64,000 bases of DNA from an uncultured Chryseobacterium sp. (GTDB lineage: Bacteria > Bacteroidota > Bacteroidia > Flavobacteriales > Weeksellaceae): NCBI GenBank assembly GCA_913778275.1, contig CAJYWN010000002.1:1-64000 (forward strand), given 5' to 3'. A program made the position numbers and the translations under genes. The notes under the pieces were generated by a model. It was given only the letters and a program-made list of their open reading frames with translations. It was not told where the DNA came from and searched no databases. The stretch's first letter is position 1. The number at the start of each line of letters is the position of its first letter. This document shows, one piece after another, positions 42,853 through 50,717 of this stretch.

Positions 42853-44715
42853 TTAACGTCCTAAATAGACCAGTAAAACGTTAATATCAGCCGGTGAGAC
42901 CCCACTGATTCTTCCTGCCTGAGCGATGGTTTTTGGTCTTACGTTTGACATTTTTTGCTTAGCTTCTGCAGAAAGACTTGATATTTTCGTATAATCAAAA
43001 TCTTCGGGAATTTTGATATTTTCCAGCCTGTTCAGTTTGGCTACATTTTCTTTTTCTTTCTCAATATAGCCTTTGTATTTAATATTAATTTCTGCCTGCT
43101 CTCTTACTTCATCATCATATTTTGATGCATTTTCCCTGATGGTTTCAATATTTTCAAGTTTTTCAAGTGTCATATTCGGCCTTGTAAGAATCTGTGCCGC
43201 TCTGTACGCCTGATCTACAGGACTGCTTTCAATAGTTTCCAGGATCGGGTTAATCATTCCTGGTTTTAAAGAAGTTTCACGAAGGAAGTTCTCAAGCTCG
43301 TCACTCTTAGCCACTTTTTCTTCAACTCTTTTTAAACGCTCATCTTTGGCAAGTCCTAATTCAAATGCCTTTTGGGTTAATCTTATATCTGCATTATCCT
43401 GTCTTAACAACAGTCTGTATTCAGCTCTTGAAGTGAACATTCTGTAAGGTTCTTCCGTACCTTTGGTAATGAGATCATCAATTAAAACACCGATATACGC
43501 TTCATCTCTGTTAAGGATAAATTCATCTTTTTCGTGCACTTTATTATGAGCATTGATCCCTGCAATCAGGCCTTGTCCTGCAGCTTCTTCATAGCCTGTT
43601 GTTCCGTTAATCTGTCCTGCAAAGTACAGGTTATCGATCAGTTTTGTCTCTAAGGTATGCTTTAATTGGGTAGGAGGGAAGTAGTCATACTCAATAGCAT
43701 AGCCGGGACGGAATACTTTTACATTTTCAAAGCCGGGAATATGTTTCATCGCTTTAATCTGTACATCTTCCGGAAGAGAAGAGCTGAAACCGTTTACATA
43801 AATTTCTACCGTTTTCCAGCCTTCCGGTTCAACAAACAGCTGGTGTCTGTTTCTTTCTGCAAAACGGTTGATTTTATCTTCAATACTAGGGCAGTACCTT
43901 GGGCCTAAACTTTGGATTGTACCATTAAACATAGGGCTTCTGTCAAATCCTTCACGTAAAATGTCGTGTACCGTTTCATTGGTATAAACAATATGACAGC
44001 TTAATTGTCTGGTTAATTTGGGTGTATCTAAGTAGCTGAATTTTTGAGGGTTTTCATCTCCTTTCTGTTCTTCCATTTTAGAATAATCCAGGCTTCTTCC
44101 GTCTACACGCGGTGGAGTACCGGTTTTCATTCTTCCAGCTTCGAAACCTAAAGAAACAAGCTGCTCGGTAATTCCGAACGCTCTTGGTTCACCCATTCTT
44201 CCGCCTCCCAACTGTTTGTCTCCAACATGGATTAATCCGTTAAGAAAAGTACCATTCGTAAGAACCACGGAGTGTGCTTTTATTTCTATTCCTAATGAAG
44301 TAACAACGCCTGTTACTTTGTTATTTTCTACAATAAGCTGCTTCACCATATCCTGGAAAAAATCCAGATTCGGAGTATTTTCTAATGCTAAACGCCATTC
44401 TTCTGCAAACAGCATTCTGTCGTTTTGGGTTCTCGGGGACCACATCGCCGGGCCTTTGGAAAGGTTAAGCATTTTAAATTGTATTGCAGATTTGTCCGCT
44501 ACAATTCCTGAATAGCCTCCCATTGCATCGATCTCACGAACGATCTGTCCTTTGGCAATACCTCCCATTGCGGGATTGCAGCTCATTTGCCCGATCGTCT
44601 GCATATTCATTGTGACGAGCAGTGTTTTTGACCCGAGGTTGGCTGCTGCAGCGGCTGCCTCACATCCTGCATGACCTGCACCGACTACAATTACATCATA
44701 TATTTCTGAAATCAT
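42853..44715 (-). CDS. mnmG: tRNA uridine 5-carboxymethylaminomethyl modification enzyme MnmG (GidA)
   Basis: With MnmE, MnmG makes cmnm5U at U34 of tRNAs reading NNA/NNG codons, using FAD and 5,10-methylene-THF. The 620-residue protein has the FAD loop VIVVGAGHAGCEAAAAAANLG, SCNPAMGGIAKGQIVREIDAMGG with a conserved Cys, GTPPRVDG, the PRYCPSIEDKI signature, VRPGYAIEYDY (RPGYAIEYD), and the C-terminal helical MnmE-binding domain (LSLSAEAKQKMSNVRPKTIAQA, GRISGVSPADINVLLVYL). It is bracketed by two identical parS palindromes and is the gene classically next to oriC in many bacteria. Confidence 0.98.
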   Translation of the reverse strand: MISEIYDVIVVGAGHAGCEAAAAAANLGSKTLLVTMNMQTIGQMSCNPAMGGIAKGQIVREIDAMGGYSGIVADKSAIQFKMLNLSKGPAMWSPRTQNDRMLFAEEWRLALENTPNLDFFQDMVKQLIVENNKVTGVVTSLGIEIKAHSVVLTNGTFLNGLIHVGDKQLGGGRMGEPRAFGITEQLVSLGFEAGRMKTGTPPRVDGRSLDYSKMEEQKGDENPQKFSYLDTPKLTRQLSCHIVYTNETVHDILREGFDRSPMFNGTIQSLGPRYCPSIEDKINRFAERNRHQLFVEPEGWKTVEIYVNGFSSSLPEDVQIKAMKHIPGFENVKVFRPGYAIEYDYFPPTQLKHTLETKLIDNLYFAGQINGTTGYEEAAGQGLIAGINAHNKVHEKDEFILNRDEAYIGVLIDDLITKGTEEPYRMFTSRAEYRLLLRQDNADIRLTQKAFELGLAKDERLKRVEEKVAKSDELENFLRETSLKPGMINPILETIESSPVDQAYRAAQILTRPNMTLEKLENIETIRENASKYDDEVREQAEINIKYKGYIEKEKENVAKLNRLENIKIPEDFDYTKISSLSAEAKQKMSNVRPKTIAQAGRISGVSPADINVLLVYLGR

Positions 44716-44760
44716 CTTTTTCGCTTATTTTAAGCCTCAAATTTTAATTTTTTCTATAAA

Positions 44761-44776
44761 TGTTTCACGTGAAACA
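44761..44776. promoter_or_regulatory. parS site (ParB-binding palindrome), second copy
   Basis: TGTTTCACGTGAAACA again, identical to the site at 42829-42844, 45 bases upstream of the mnmG start. It may overlap the mnmG promoter, so ParB binding could also affect its transcription. No parA or parB gene is in the window. Confidence 0.93.
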
Positions 44777-44816
44777 TTGTTTGTAATTACGGCTCAAAAT
44801 CGCCTGTAATACGTCT

Positions 44817-44909
44817 TTTTAGCCCCGATCGCAGCATCTGTCTGAGCTCATTTTCTTCAAAAAAAGAAAATAGCGAGTGCGGAGAGCGGGAGTGAGCTCC
44901 TGAAAAAAA
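44817..44909. repeat. Flavobacterial-type intergenic palindromic element
   Basis: A GC-richer stretch in AT-rich surroundings: AGCCCCGATCGCAGC on the left, an inner stem TTTTCTT/AAGAAAA (44851-44870), then GCGAGTGCGGAGAGCGGG, AGTGAGCTCCTGAAAA on the right, with GAGCTC on both sides (44844 and 44894). From memory, similar AGCCCCGAT...AGCGGGA...GCTCC elements occur in many copies between genes in Flavobacteriia. Not confirmed here. Confidence 0.5.
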
Positions 44910-44951
44910 ACAGCTTCAAAAAACATTGTTTTTTACAGTTGCTATTCTATT

Positions 44952-45362
44952 TTATTTGCTGTACTTCGCTAAATAAAAATCTTCTTTGCTTCGCATGAGC
45001 TGTTCTTCTTCTGCGGATTTGTCCTTGTATCCTGAAAGGTGAAGAACACCATGTGCCAATACTCTTCTCAGTTCTTCTTCATAATCTTTTGAAAGGGTAG
45101 AAGCGTTATCTGAAATGCGCTGCAAAGATACGAAAATCTCTCCGCTTATCGTTCTTCCTTTTACATAGTCGAAAGTAATGATATCGGTATAGTAATCATG
45201 CTGCAGATAATCCTGATTTACCTTCAGAAGATATTCGTCGTCACAGAATATATAATTGATTTCTCCGAGCTTTTTGCCTTCTGAAAGAATGATGTCTTCC
45301 AGCCATGTTTTGTAGCCGTCATTGACTGTTTCGGGTACGTTTTCGTAAAAGAATTGTATCAT
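44952..45362 (-). CDS. ybeY: Endoribonuclease YbeY
   Basis: A 136-residue zinc metallo-endoribonuclease that helps 16S rRNA 3' maturation and ribosome quality control. The zinc site is the HGVLHLSGYKD motif (three His) near residue 108, preceded by DIITFDYVKGRTISGEIFVS. The protein ends close to the start of the intergenic element. It starts 5 nt after the end of the patatin-like gene on the same strand, and they are likely to be co-transcribed. Confidence 0.95.
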   Translation of the reverse strand: MIQFFYENVPETVNDGYKTWLEDIILSEGKKLGEINYIFCDDEYLLKVNQDYLQHDYYTDIITFDYVKGRTISGEIFVSLQRISDNASTLSKDYEEELRRVLAHGVLHLSGYKDKSAEEEQLMRSKEDFYLAKYSK

Positions 45363-45366
45363 TGTA

Positions 45367-47526
45367 TTAAAACCAGTGTCCTAAAATCACACTGAATATG
45401 CCTTTTTGGTTGTTTTTGAGCGAGTGACTGAAATTTATTTTAATCTGACCGAATGGAGATTTGTAACCTGCCGTAAGTCCTACCGAGCTGTAATTTAATT
45501 TTACCGTATCTTCAAAGCTGATATCATCCGAAAGATTGGCAAAGGAAAAGTTCCCGCTGATGAAATAGTTCTTATTGAATTTAAATTGAAGATCATTACA
45601 AATCAAAATTACATTATTGCTGTTCAACTGTCCGAAATAGAATCCCGGAAAGCTTCTGAAATTAACAATATTCTGCTCAAAGATACCGCCAAGCCTGTAC
45701 TGATAAAACTGGGGTAAATTTTCGCCTATAGTAATTCCTCCATAAAGATTAATACGGTAAGCAAATTGTTTGGAAAGCGGGATATTAATTCTGATATCTG
45801 CTTTTACCTGGACGAGTCTTTTCTCAACTTCGGATTTCATCAGATCGATTACTTTACCTTCTGCATTGATGTAGATACCGCGGGTAGGGAAGTCTTTATC
45901 ATTTTGGGTATCGCTTTTTAAAAATACATACGGATTAAGGAAACGGCTAAAACGTTTATTGGTTCCATTAGCCTCCGCTTCAAAATAATCATGGCTGATT
46001 CCTGCACCTACCGCAAATTTGTCTCTCCAGATCGACTGGATGTAGGCTTCATTACGCAGCCAGGTCCATTGGTCTATCTCATAATTGTTAATGTCTTTTA
46101 TATTAAAGCTCATACCGGAAGAGTAAATTCCGAATCCGGGAATATATCCATTGTCGATAAAGTAATTCAAATAATATCTTGGCTTATCTCCTACAATAAC
46201 ATCGAGAGAAAGATTCGAGTTTCTGAATAAAAGGCGCTTTGCAGAATAGTTGACAAGCAGCCCGGTTTTAAAAATTTCGTCATAATGTAAGCCAAACTTC
46301 AGAAAGTTGCGTGTATTATCTTCGGTAACGTACAATTTTAGGTAATTGGCATCATTTTCCGAAATGATATCGTAATTGATAAACTTATAATTATTGGTGG
46401 AAACCAGCTTATCTATTTTTTTATTGATGCTTCCATAGGTTTGTAAGGATGGAAGCCTGAGTCCCATCTTCCCGAGAACGTAGTTTTTACCGTAAATTTT
46501 CCCTCCTTCTATTGCTACGCTGTCAATCTTATATACATTGGAATATATAGGATTTATGCGCTGTCTGAGGCGGTCAAAGGGACGCTTTGGTAGCTCATCC
46601 AGAATTTTGGAGTATTTTATACCTTCCGCATAGCCGCTGTCGAGGATTTTTTTCTTCTCATCGTAGCTTGTGGCGGTCATTCCCGTAAGGTTGGGTTTAA
46701 TATTGATATCCGTGTACTTATACTGTCTTCGGGTGTCTTTTTTAATTCCGAAATCAATGACCTGATTCAGTATGGAAATGATATTTCCAAGGTCTTCTCT
46801 TTTGGATAGATCCTGGTTGAGATCTACCCCAATCACAATATCGATCCCTTTGTCTTTTAACGGCTTTGAAGGATAGTTTACCGTCATTGCTCCGTCGATA
46901 TAAATACTGTCCCCGATTTTTACGGGGTCCATCAGAGAAGGAAATGCTGAACTGGCCATGATAGACTGTACCAGATCCCCTTTTTCGAAAATCTGCATAT
47001 TTCCGCTTTCCAGATTGGTGGCAACACACATGAAAGGAATCGGCAATTTTGAGAAATCATCGATATTGGAAACGTTTTTAAAGAGCTCTTTCAGCAGATA
47101 GACATTTTTCTGGCCCGTGCTGATGGAAGAAGGCAGTGTAATCTTTCCATTTTTAAGGGGAATCGTAAGGAGATATTTGTCTACGGATTTATTGAAAAAA
47201 GTGGTTTCCTGCCTCGTTGCTTTTGGATCCATGATCAAAGAATAGAAATCCGTATCCATGACAATCTTTTCTATTTCCTTCCCCGAATATCCCGATGCAT
47301 ATAAGCCGCCCACAATCGCTCCCATACTGGTTCCCGCGATGTAATCAACCTTTACCCCTAACGAATCCAGTACTTTAAGTACTCCGACATGAGAAAATCC
47401 TTTAGCACCTCCTCCGGCAAGAGACAAACCGATCCGGGGATTTTTAGGAATCACCAGATCTTTTTTCACCTGGGACTGAATCAAAAATATCTGAAATACC
47501 AATAAAAGGATCAGGAGCTTTCTCAT
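45367..47526 (-). CDS. Patatin-like phospholipase with C-terminal outer-membrane barrel
   Basis: A 719-residue exported protein (signal peptide ending IFLIQSQ). Residues 28-230 form the patatin domain: oxyanion loop LAGGGAKGF, nucleophile GTSMGAIVGG, and the catalytic Asp in DGAMTVNYP. A POTRA-like linker follows (about 330-400), and residues 400-719 are a beta-barrel of the BamA/surface-antigen type ending in an aromatic HWF. The arrangement is that of type Vd secretion (PlpD-like), where the lipase remains linked to its barrel. Secreted lipase or surface phospholipase is inferred. It overlaps none of its neighbours but is only 3 nt from murF-alr. Confidence 0.92.
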   Translation of the reverse strand: MRKLLILLLVFQIFLIQSQVKKDLVIPKNPRIGLSLAGGGAKGFSHVGVLKVLDSLGVKVDYIAGTSMGAIVGGLYASGYSGKEIEKIVMDTDFYSLIMDPKATRQETTFFNKSVDKYLLTIPLKNGKITLPSSISTGQKNVYLLKELFKNVSNIDDFSKLPIPFMCVATNLESGNMQIFEKGDLVQSIMASSAFPSLMDPVKIGDSIYIDGAMTVNYPSKPLKDKGIDIVIGVDLNQDLSKREDLGNIISILNQVIDFGIKKDTRRQYKYTDINIKPNLTGMTATSYDEKKKILDSGYAEGIKYSKILDELPKRPFDRLRQRINPIYSNVYKIDSVAIEGGKIYGKNYVLGKMGLRLPSLQTYGSINKKIDKLVSTNNYKFINYDIISENDANYLKLYVTEDNTRNFLKFGLHYDEIFKTGLLVNYSAKRLLFRNSNLSLDVIVGDKPRYYLNYFIDNGYIPGFGIYSSGMSFNIKDINNYEIDQWTWLRNEAYIQSIWRDKFAVGAGISHDYFEAEANGTNKRFSRFLNPYVFLKSDTQNDKDFPTRGIYINAEGKVIDLMKSEVEKRLVQVKADIRINIPLSKQFAYRINLYGGITIGENLPQFYQYRLGGIFEQNIVNFRSFPGFYFGQLNSNNVILICNDLQFKFNKNYFISGNFSFANLSDDISFEDTVKLNYSSVGLTAGYKSPFGQIKINFSHSLKNNQKGIFSVILGHWF

Positions 47527-47529
47527 AGG

Positions 47530-49977
47530 TTAGTCTTTTACATAAATCCGTTTCACGCGGGGCGAAATGGAGGTTAATACTTCATAGGTTATCGTTTTGC
47601 AATACTCTGCAAATTCTTTCAGTGTTGGTTTTGCGTTAAATACCGTTACCGTATCGCCTTCTTTTACATCCGGAATATGATCTACGTTAATCATCATCAT
47701 ATCCATACAGATATTTCCGACAATGGGTGCCAAAGTTTTATGGATTCCCACATTGCCTATCTGGTTTCCTATCAGTCTCGGGATACCGTCTGCATAGCCT
47801 ACGGGAATGGTTGCAATCCTTGTAGGATGATCTGTTTTGAATTTTCTGCTGTAACCTACCGATTCTCCGTCTACCACAATTGATATCTGTGATATTACTG
47901 TTTTGAAACTGACTACGGAACGTAATTGTTTATTTATTTCACTGTTTTGTGATTCTCCTAACATTCCTATTCCTATTCTTACCATATCGTACTGATGATC
48001 TGTATAATTGGTAATTCCTGAGGAATTCAGGATATGGCGAATAGGAGTGTAGCCCAATTTTTTTATTAAAAGACTTGAATTTCTCTCAAAAATTTCCAGC
48101 TGGTGTAAAGTAAATTCTTTTTCGGAAGGAAGATCGGACGATGATAAATGGCTGAATATACTCTGTACTTTTAAATTTTTCTGAGCTAAAGTACTGCTTA
48201 GTTCATCCAGTTCAGAATCCTTAAAACCAAGACGGTGCATGCCTGTCTCCAATTTAATATGAATTGGATATTTTTTATCATATCCGGATTTTTGTACGGC
48301 TTCATAAAACTGCTCCAAAACCCTGAAACTGTAGATTTCCGGCTCCAGATTATAGGCGATAACGGTTTCATAGCTGTGCTGCTCCGGGTTCATAACTACG
48401 ATAGGAACAGTGATTCCCTTTTTACGCAGTTCAACCCCCTCATCTACAAAAGCCACTCCTAAATAGTCGATGTGATGGTGCTGAAGGAATTCAGAAATTT
48501 CATAGCTTCCAAGTCCGTAAGCGTTCGCTTTTACCATCGCCATCATTTTCGTATCAGGCTTTAGTAAGGATTTATGATAATTAATGTTATGCAGGATCGC
48601 ATTCAGATTGATTTCAAGAACCGTATCGTGTTTTCTGAGTTCAAGAATATCTTTAAGCTTTTCAATCTCAAATTTTCTCGCACCTTTCAGCAGAATAATC
48701 TGGTTTTCAATTTCTGTAAGATGTTTACTGTCAATTAATTCCCGAGTATTACTATAAGTAGAAGTTTTAGATTTAAATAATTCACTATAGTTAGAAATTT
48801 CACGACCAATCAGGAAAACAGAATCAAATTTCTGTTCATTTACCAGTTCGGAAACCTCTTCATACAGCTCTTGTGAATTAGCATTAACTCCTACAATATC
48901 CGTTAAGACCAGAGATTTTTTAGGTTTATTATATTCGTTTAAAAACTGTAATGCTGTTTTTAAAGAATCCAGATCCAGATTGAAGGAATCGTTGATCACT
49001 ATATTGTCTTTAATCCCTTCAATGGCTTCTAATCTCATTTCAACAGCCTTCAGCGCATTGATTTTTTCAATGATTTTATCATTGCCAATTCCCAGCTCTT
49101 TTAAAACTGTTAGAAGAGCGAGCGCATTGGTTAATGTTGCTTCGTCCCTTTGATTAACGGGAAAGCTTATTTGCTCGTTAAAATATTGAACAACGACATC
49201 TTCCTCTCTGGAGAGATTATTTTTAAAATGTACATCGTTGTTTTCCTTGAAACCGTAAGTAATTAATTTTTTTGTTGAATAAAGTTCTTTTATTTTACGG
49301 TCTACCAATAAATTATCACCGTTATAAATAATGATTTCGGACTTTTTGAACAGCTTTATTTTTTCATCAACCAATTGTTCTTCGGATGTAAAATTGGCAA
49401 GGTGTGCGGTTCCGATATGGGTCAGCAATCCGATCTGAGGATGGAATAAGTTTTCCAGTTTTTCCATTTCGTCAGGCTTGGAAATACCTACTTCAAAGAT
49501 TCCCAGCTCATGTGAATCATTAATTTGCAGTAATGATAACGGAAGACCAATCTGTGAATTGAAACTTTTAGGGCTTTTTACCGTTGTGAATTCATTCCAC
49601 AGACATTGATACAGCCATTCTTTTAAAATGGTTTTACCATTGCTCCCGGTAATTCCGACAGATTTTATGTGAGCATTTTCGAAATGGTATTTTGCAAGCT
49701 TTTGAAGAAATACAACGGCATTTTCGACAATAATCCAGGTAATATTTTCGTAATGAGGATAGTGATGTTCGGAAATGATTACCTGTATTCCTCTGTCAAT
49801 AGCAGCTTCAATAAATTTTTCCCCTGAATTTTTATGTGTATTGATGGCAATGAACGCCGTATTTTTAGTGGAGTAGATAATTCTGCTGTCGAAAGCTATA
49901 TTTTTTATCAAAAGTTTTCCCTCACCAATAACCTGCGCATTGGTGATTTCTGCAATCTGATGTACTGTATAATTCAT
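47530..49977 (-). CDS. murF-alr: Bifunctional MurF ligase / alanine racemase
   Basis: An 815-residue fusion of two peptidoglycan precursor enzymes. Residues 1-440 are MurF (UDP-MurNAc-tripeptide:D-Ala-D-Ala ligase): DSRIIYSTKNTAFIAI, ATP loop GITGSNGKTILKEWL, and NDSFNLDLDSLKTAL. Residues 455-815 are alanine racemase: PLP Lys in MMAMVKANAYGLGSYE, LNSSGI, MVRIGIGMLGES, and the Tyr-containing VGYSRKF with DMMMINVD. Fusion of D-Ala production to D-Ala-D-Ala addition is known in Bacteroidetes. Start codon ATG 49977 is clear. The gene heads an operon murF-alr, patatin, ybeY. Confidence 0.96.
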   Translation of the reverse strand: MNYTVHQIAEITNAQVIGEGKLLIKNIAFDSRIIYSTKNTAFIAINTHKNSGEKFIEAAIDRGIQVIISEHHYPHYENITWIIVENAVVFLQKLAKYHFENAHIKSVGITGSNGKTILKEWLYQCLWNEFTTVKSPKSFNSQIGLPLSLLQINDSHELGIFEVGISKPDEMEKLENLFHPQIGLLTHIGTAHLANFTSEEQLVDEKIKLFKKSEIIIYNGDNLLVDRKIKELYSTKKLITYGFKENNDVHFKNNLSREEDVVVQYFNEQISFPVNQRDEATLTNALALLTVLKELGIGNDKIIEKINALKAVEMRLEAIEGIKDNIVINDSFNLDLDSLKTALQFLNEYNKPKKSLVLTDIVGVNANSQELYEEVSELVNEQKFDSVFLIGREISNYSELFKSKTSTYSNTRELIDSKHLTEIENQIILLKGARKFEIEKLKDILELRKHDTVLEINLNAILHNINYHKSLLKPDTKMMAMVKANAYGLGSYEISEFLQHHHIDYLGVAFVDEGVELRKKGITVPIVVMNPEQHSYETVIAYNLEPEIYSFRVLEQFYEAVQKSGYDKKYPIHIKLETGMHRLGFKDSELDELSSTLAQKNLKVQSIFSHLSSSDLPSEKEFTLHQLEIFERNSSLLIKKLGYTPIRHILNSSGITNYTDHQYDMVRIGIGMLGESQNSEINKQLRSVVSFKTVISQISIVVDGESVGYSRKFKTDHPTRIATIPVGYADGIPRLIGNQIGNVGIHKTLAPIVGNICMDMMMINVDHIPDVKEGDTVTVFNAKPTLKEFAEYCKTITYEVLTSISPRVKRIYVKD

Positions 49978-50061
49978 TGGTGCCTATTGCTGATTGTAAG
50001 CAGGAAGCAAAGTTGTATTAAATAATTCACTTATGCTTTTCCGGCTTCTTTTCGGTCTAAT

Positions 50062-50655
50062 TTACTGTTTTTTCTTCTTTAAAAGCACTTCATCGATAAA
50101 AACCCGGCGGCTTACCGCTTCATAGCTTTCCGTCTCCCCAAGCTCTACCAGATTGTTTCCATTTGAGATTCTCATGGAATAGTTGGCCAGATTTCCTGTT
50201 CTTTTACAGATCGCGTGTACTTTGGTTACATACTCGGCGGTAGCCATAAGATTGGGCATCGGTCCGAAAGGCCTCCCTAAAAAATCCATATCCAGTCCGG
50301 CAATTACCACACGGATTCCGCTGTCTGCAAGCTGATTGGCTACATCTACAATGCCTTCATCAAAAAACTGTGCTTCATCAATTCCCACCACATCACAATT
50401 GGAAGCCAGTAAAATAATTTCGTTGGGATTTTCTACCGGTGTGCTTCGTATTTTGTTCTGATTGTGAGAAATCACGTCTTCTTCAGAATACCGTGTATCC
50501 AGTTTAGGTTTAAAAATCTCCACATTCTGCCCCGCCATTTCTGCTCTTCTAAGCCTCCTGATCAACTCTTCGGTTTTTCCGGAAAACATGGAGCCACAAA
50601 TAACTTCCATCCAACCGCTTTGTTTGGAATGATTAATTGTATTTTCTAAAAACAT
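50062..50655 (-). CDS. tdk: Thymidine kinase (TK1 type)
   Basis: Phosphorylates thymidine to dTMP in the salvage pathway. The 197-residue protein shows the P-loop CGSMFSGKTEELIRRLRRAE, the DEAQFF Walker B/Lid, and GLDMDFLGRPFGPMPNLMA with VTKVHAICKRTG. The usual four-Cys zinc site is degenerate: only one Cys of the CxxC remains (ICKRTG) and the C-terminal pair is replaced by VSRRVF, a trait I believe is shared by other Flavobacteriia. A 50718 gene diverges from it with a TACTTTTG element (50685-50692) in between. Confidence 0.94.
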   Translation of the reverse strand: MFLENTINHSKQSGWMEVICGSMFSGKTEELIRRLRRAEMAGQNVEIFKPKLDTRYSEEDVISHNQNKIRSTPVENPNEIILLASNCDVVGIDEAQFFDEGIVDVANQLADSGIRVVIAGLDMDFLGRPFGPMPNLMATAEYVTKVHAICKRTGNLANYSMRISNGNNLVELGETESYEAVSRRVFIDEVLLKKKKQ

Positions 50656-50684
50656 TTGTTAAATTAGCCGTATATTTTTAACAT

Positions 50685-50692
50685 CAAAAGTA
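50685..50692 (-). promoter_or_regulatory. -7 element of tdk
   Basis: Minus strand TACTTTTG matches TAnnTTTG, 29 nt before the tdk start, in the 62-base divergent gap. Confidence 0.4.
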
Positions 50693-50717
50693 AGCAATTT
50701 TTTAACAAGATTCTTAT

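Noticed and set aside
47551..47565. GTTTCACGCGGGG as a third parS site
   Set aside because: Only one half of the palindrome matches, and it lies in murF-alr coding sequence.
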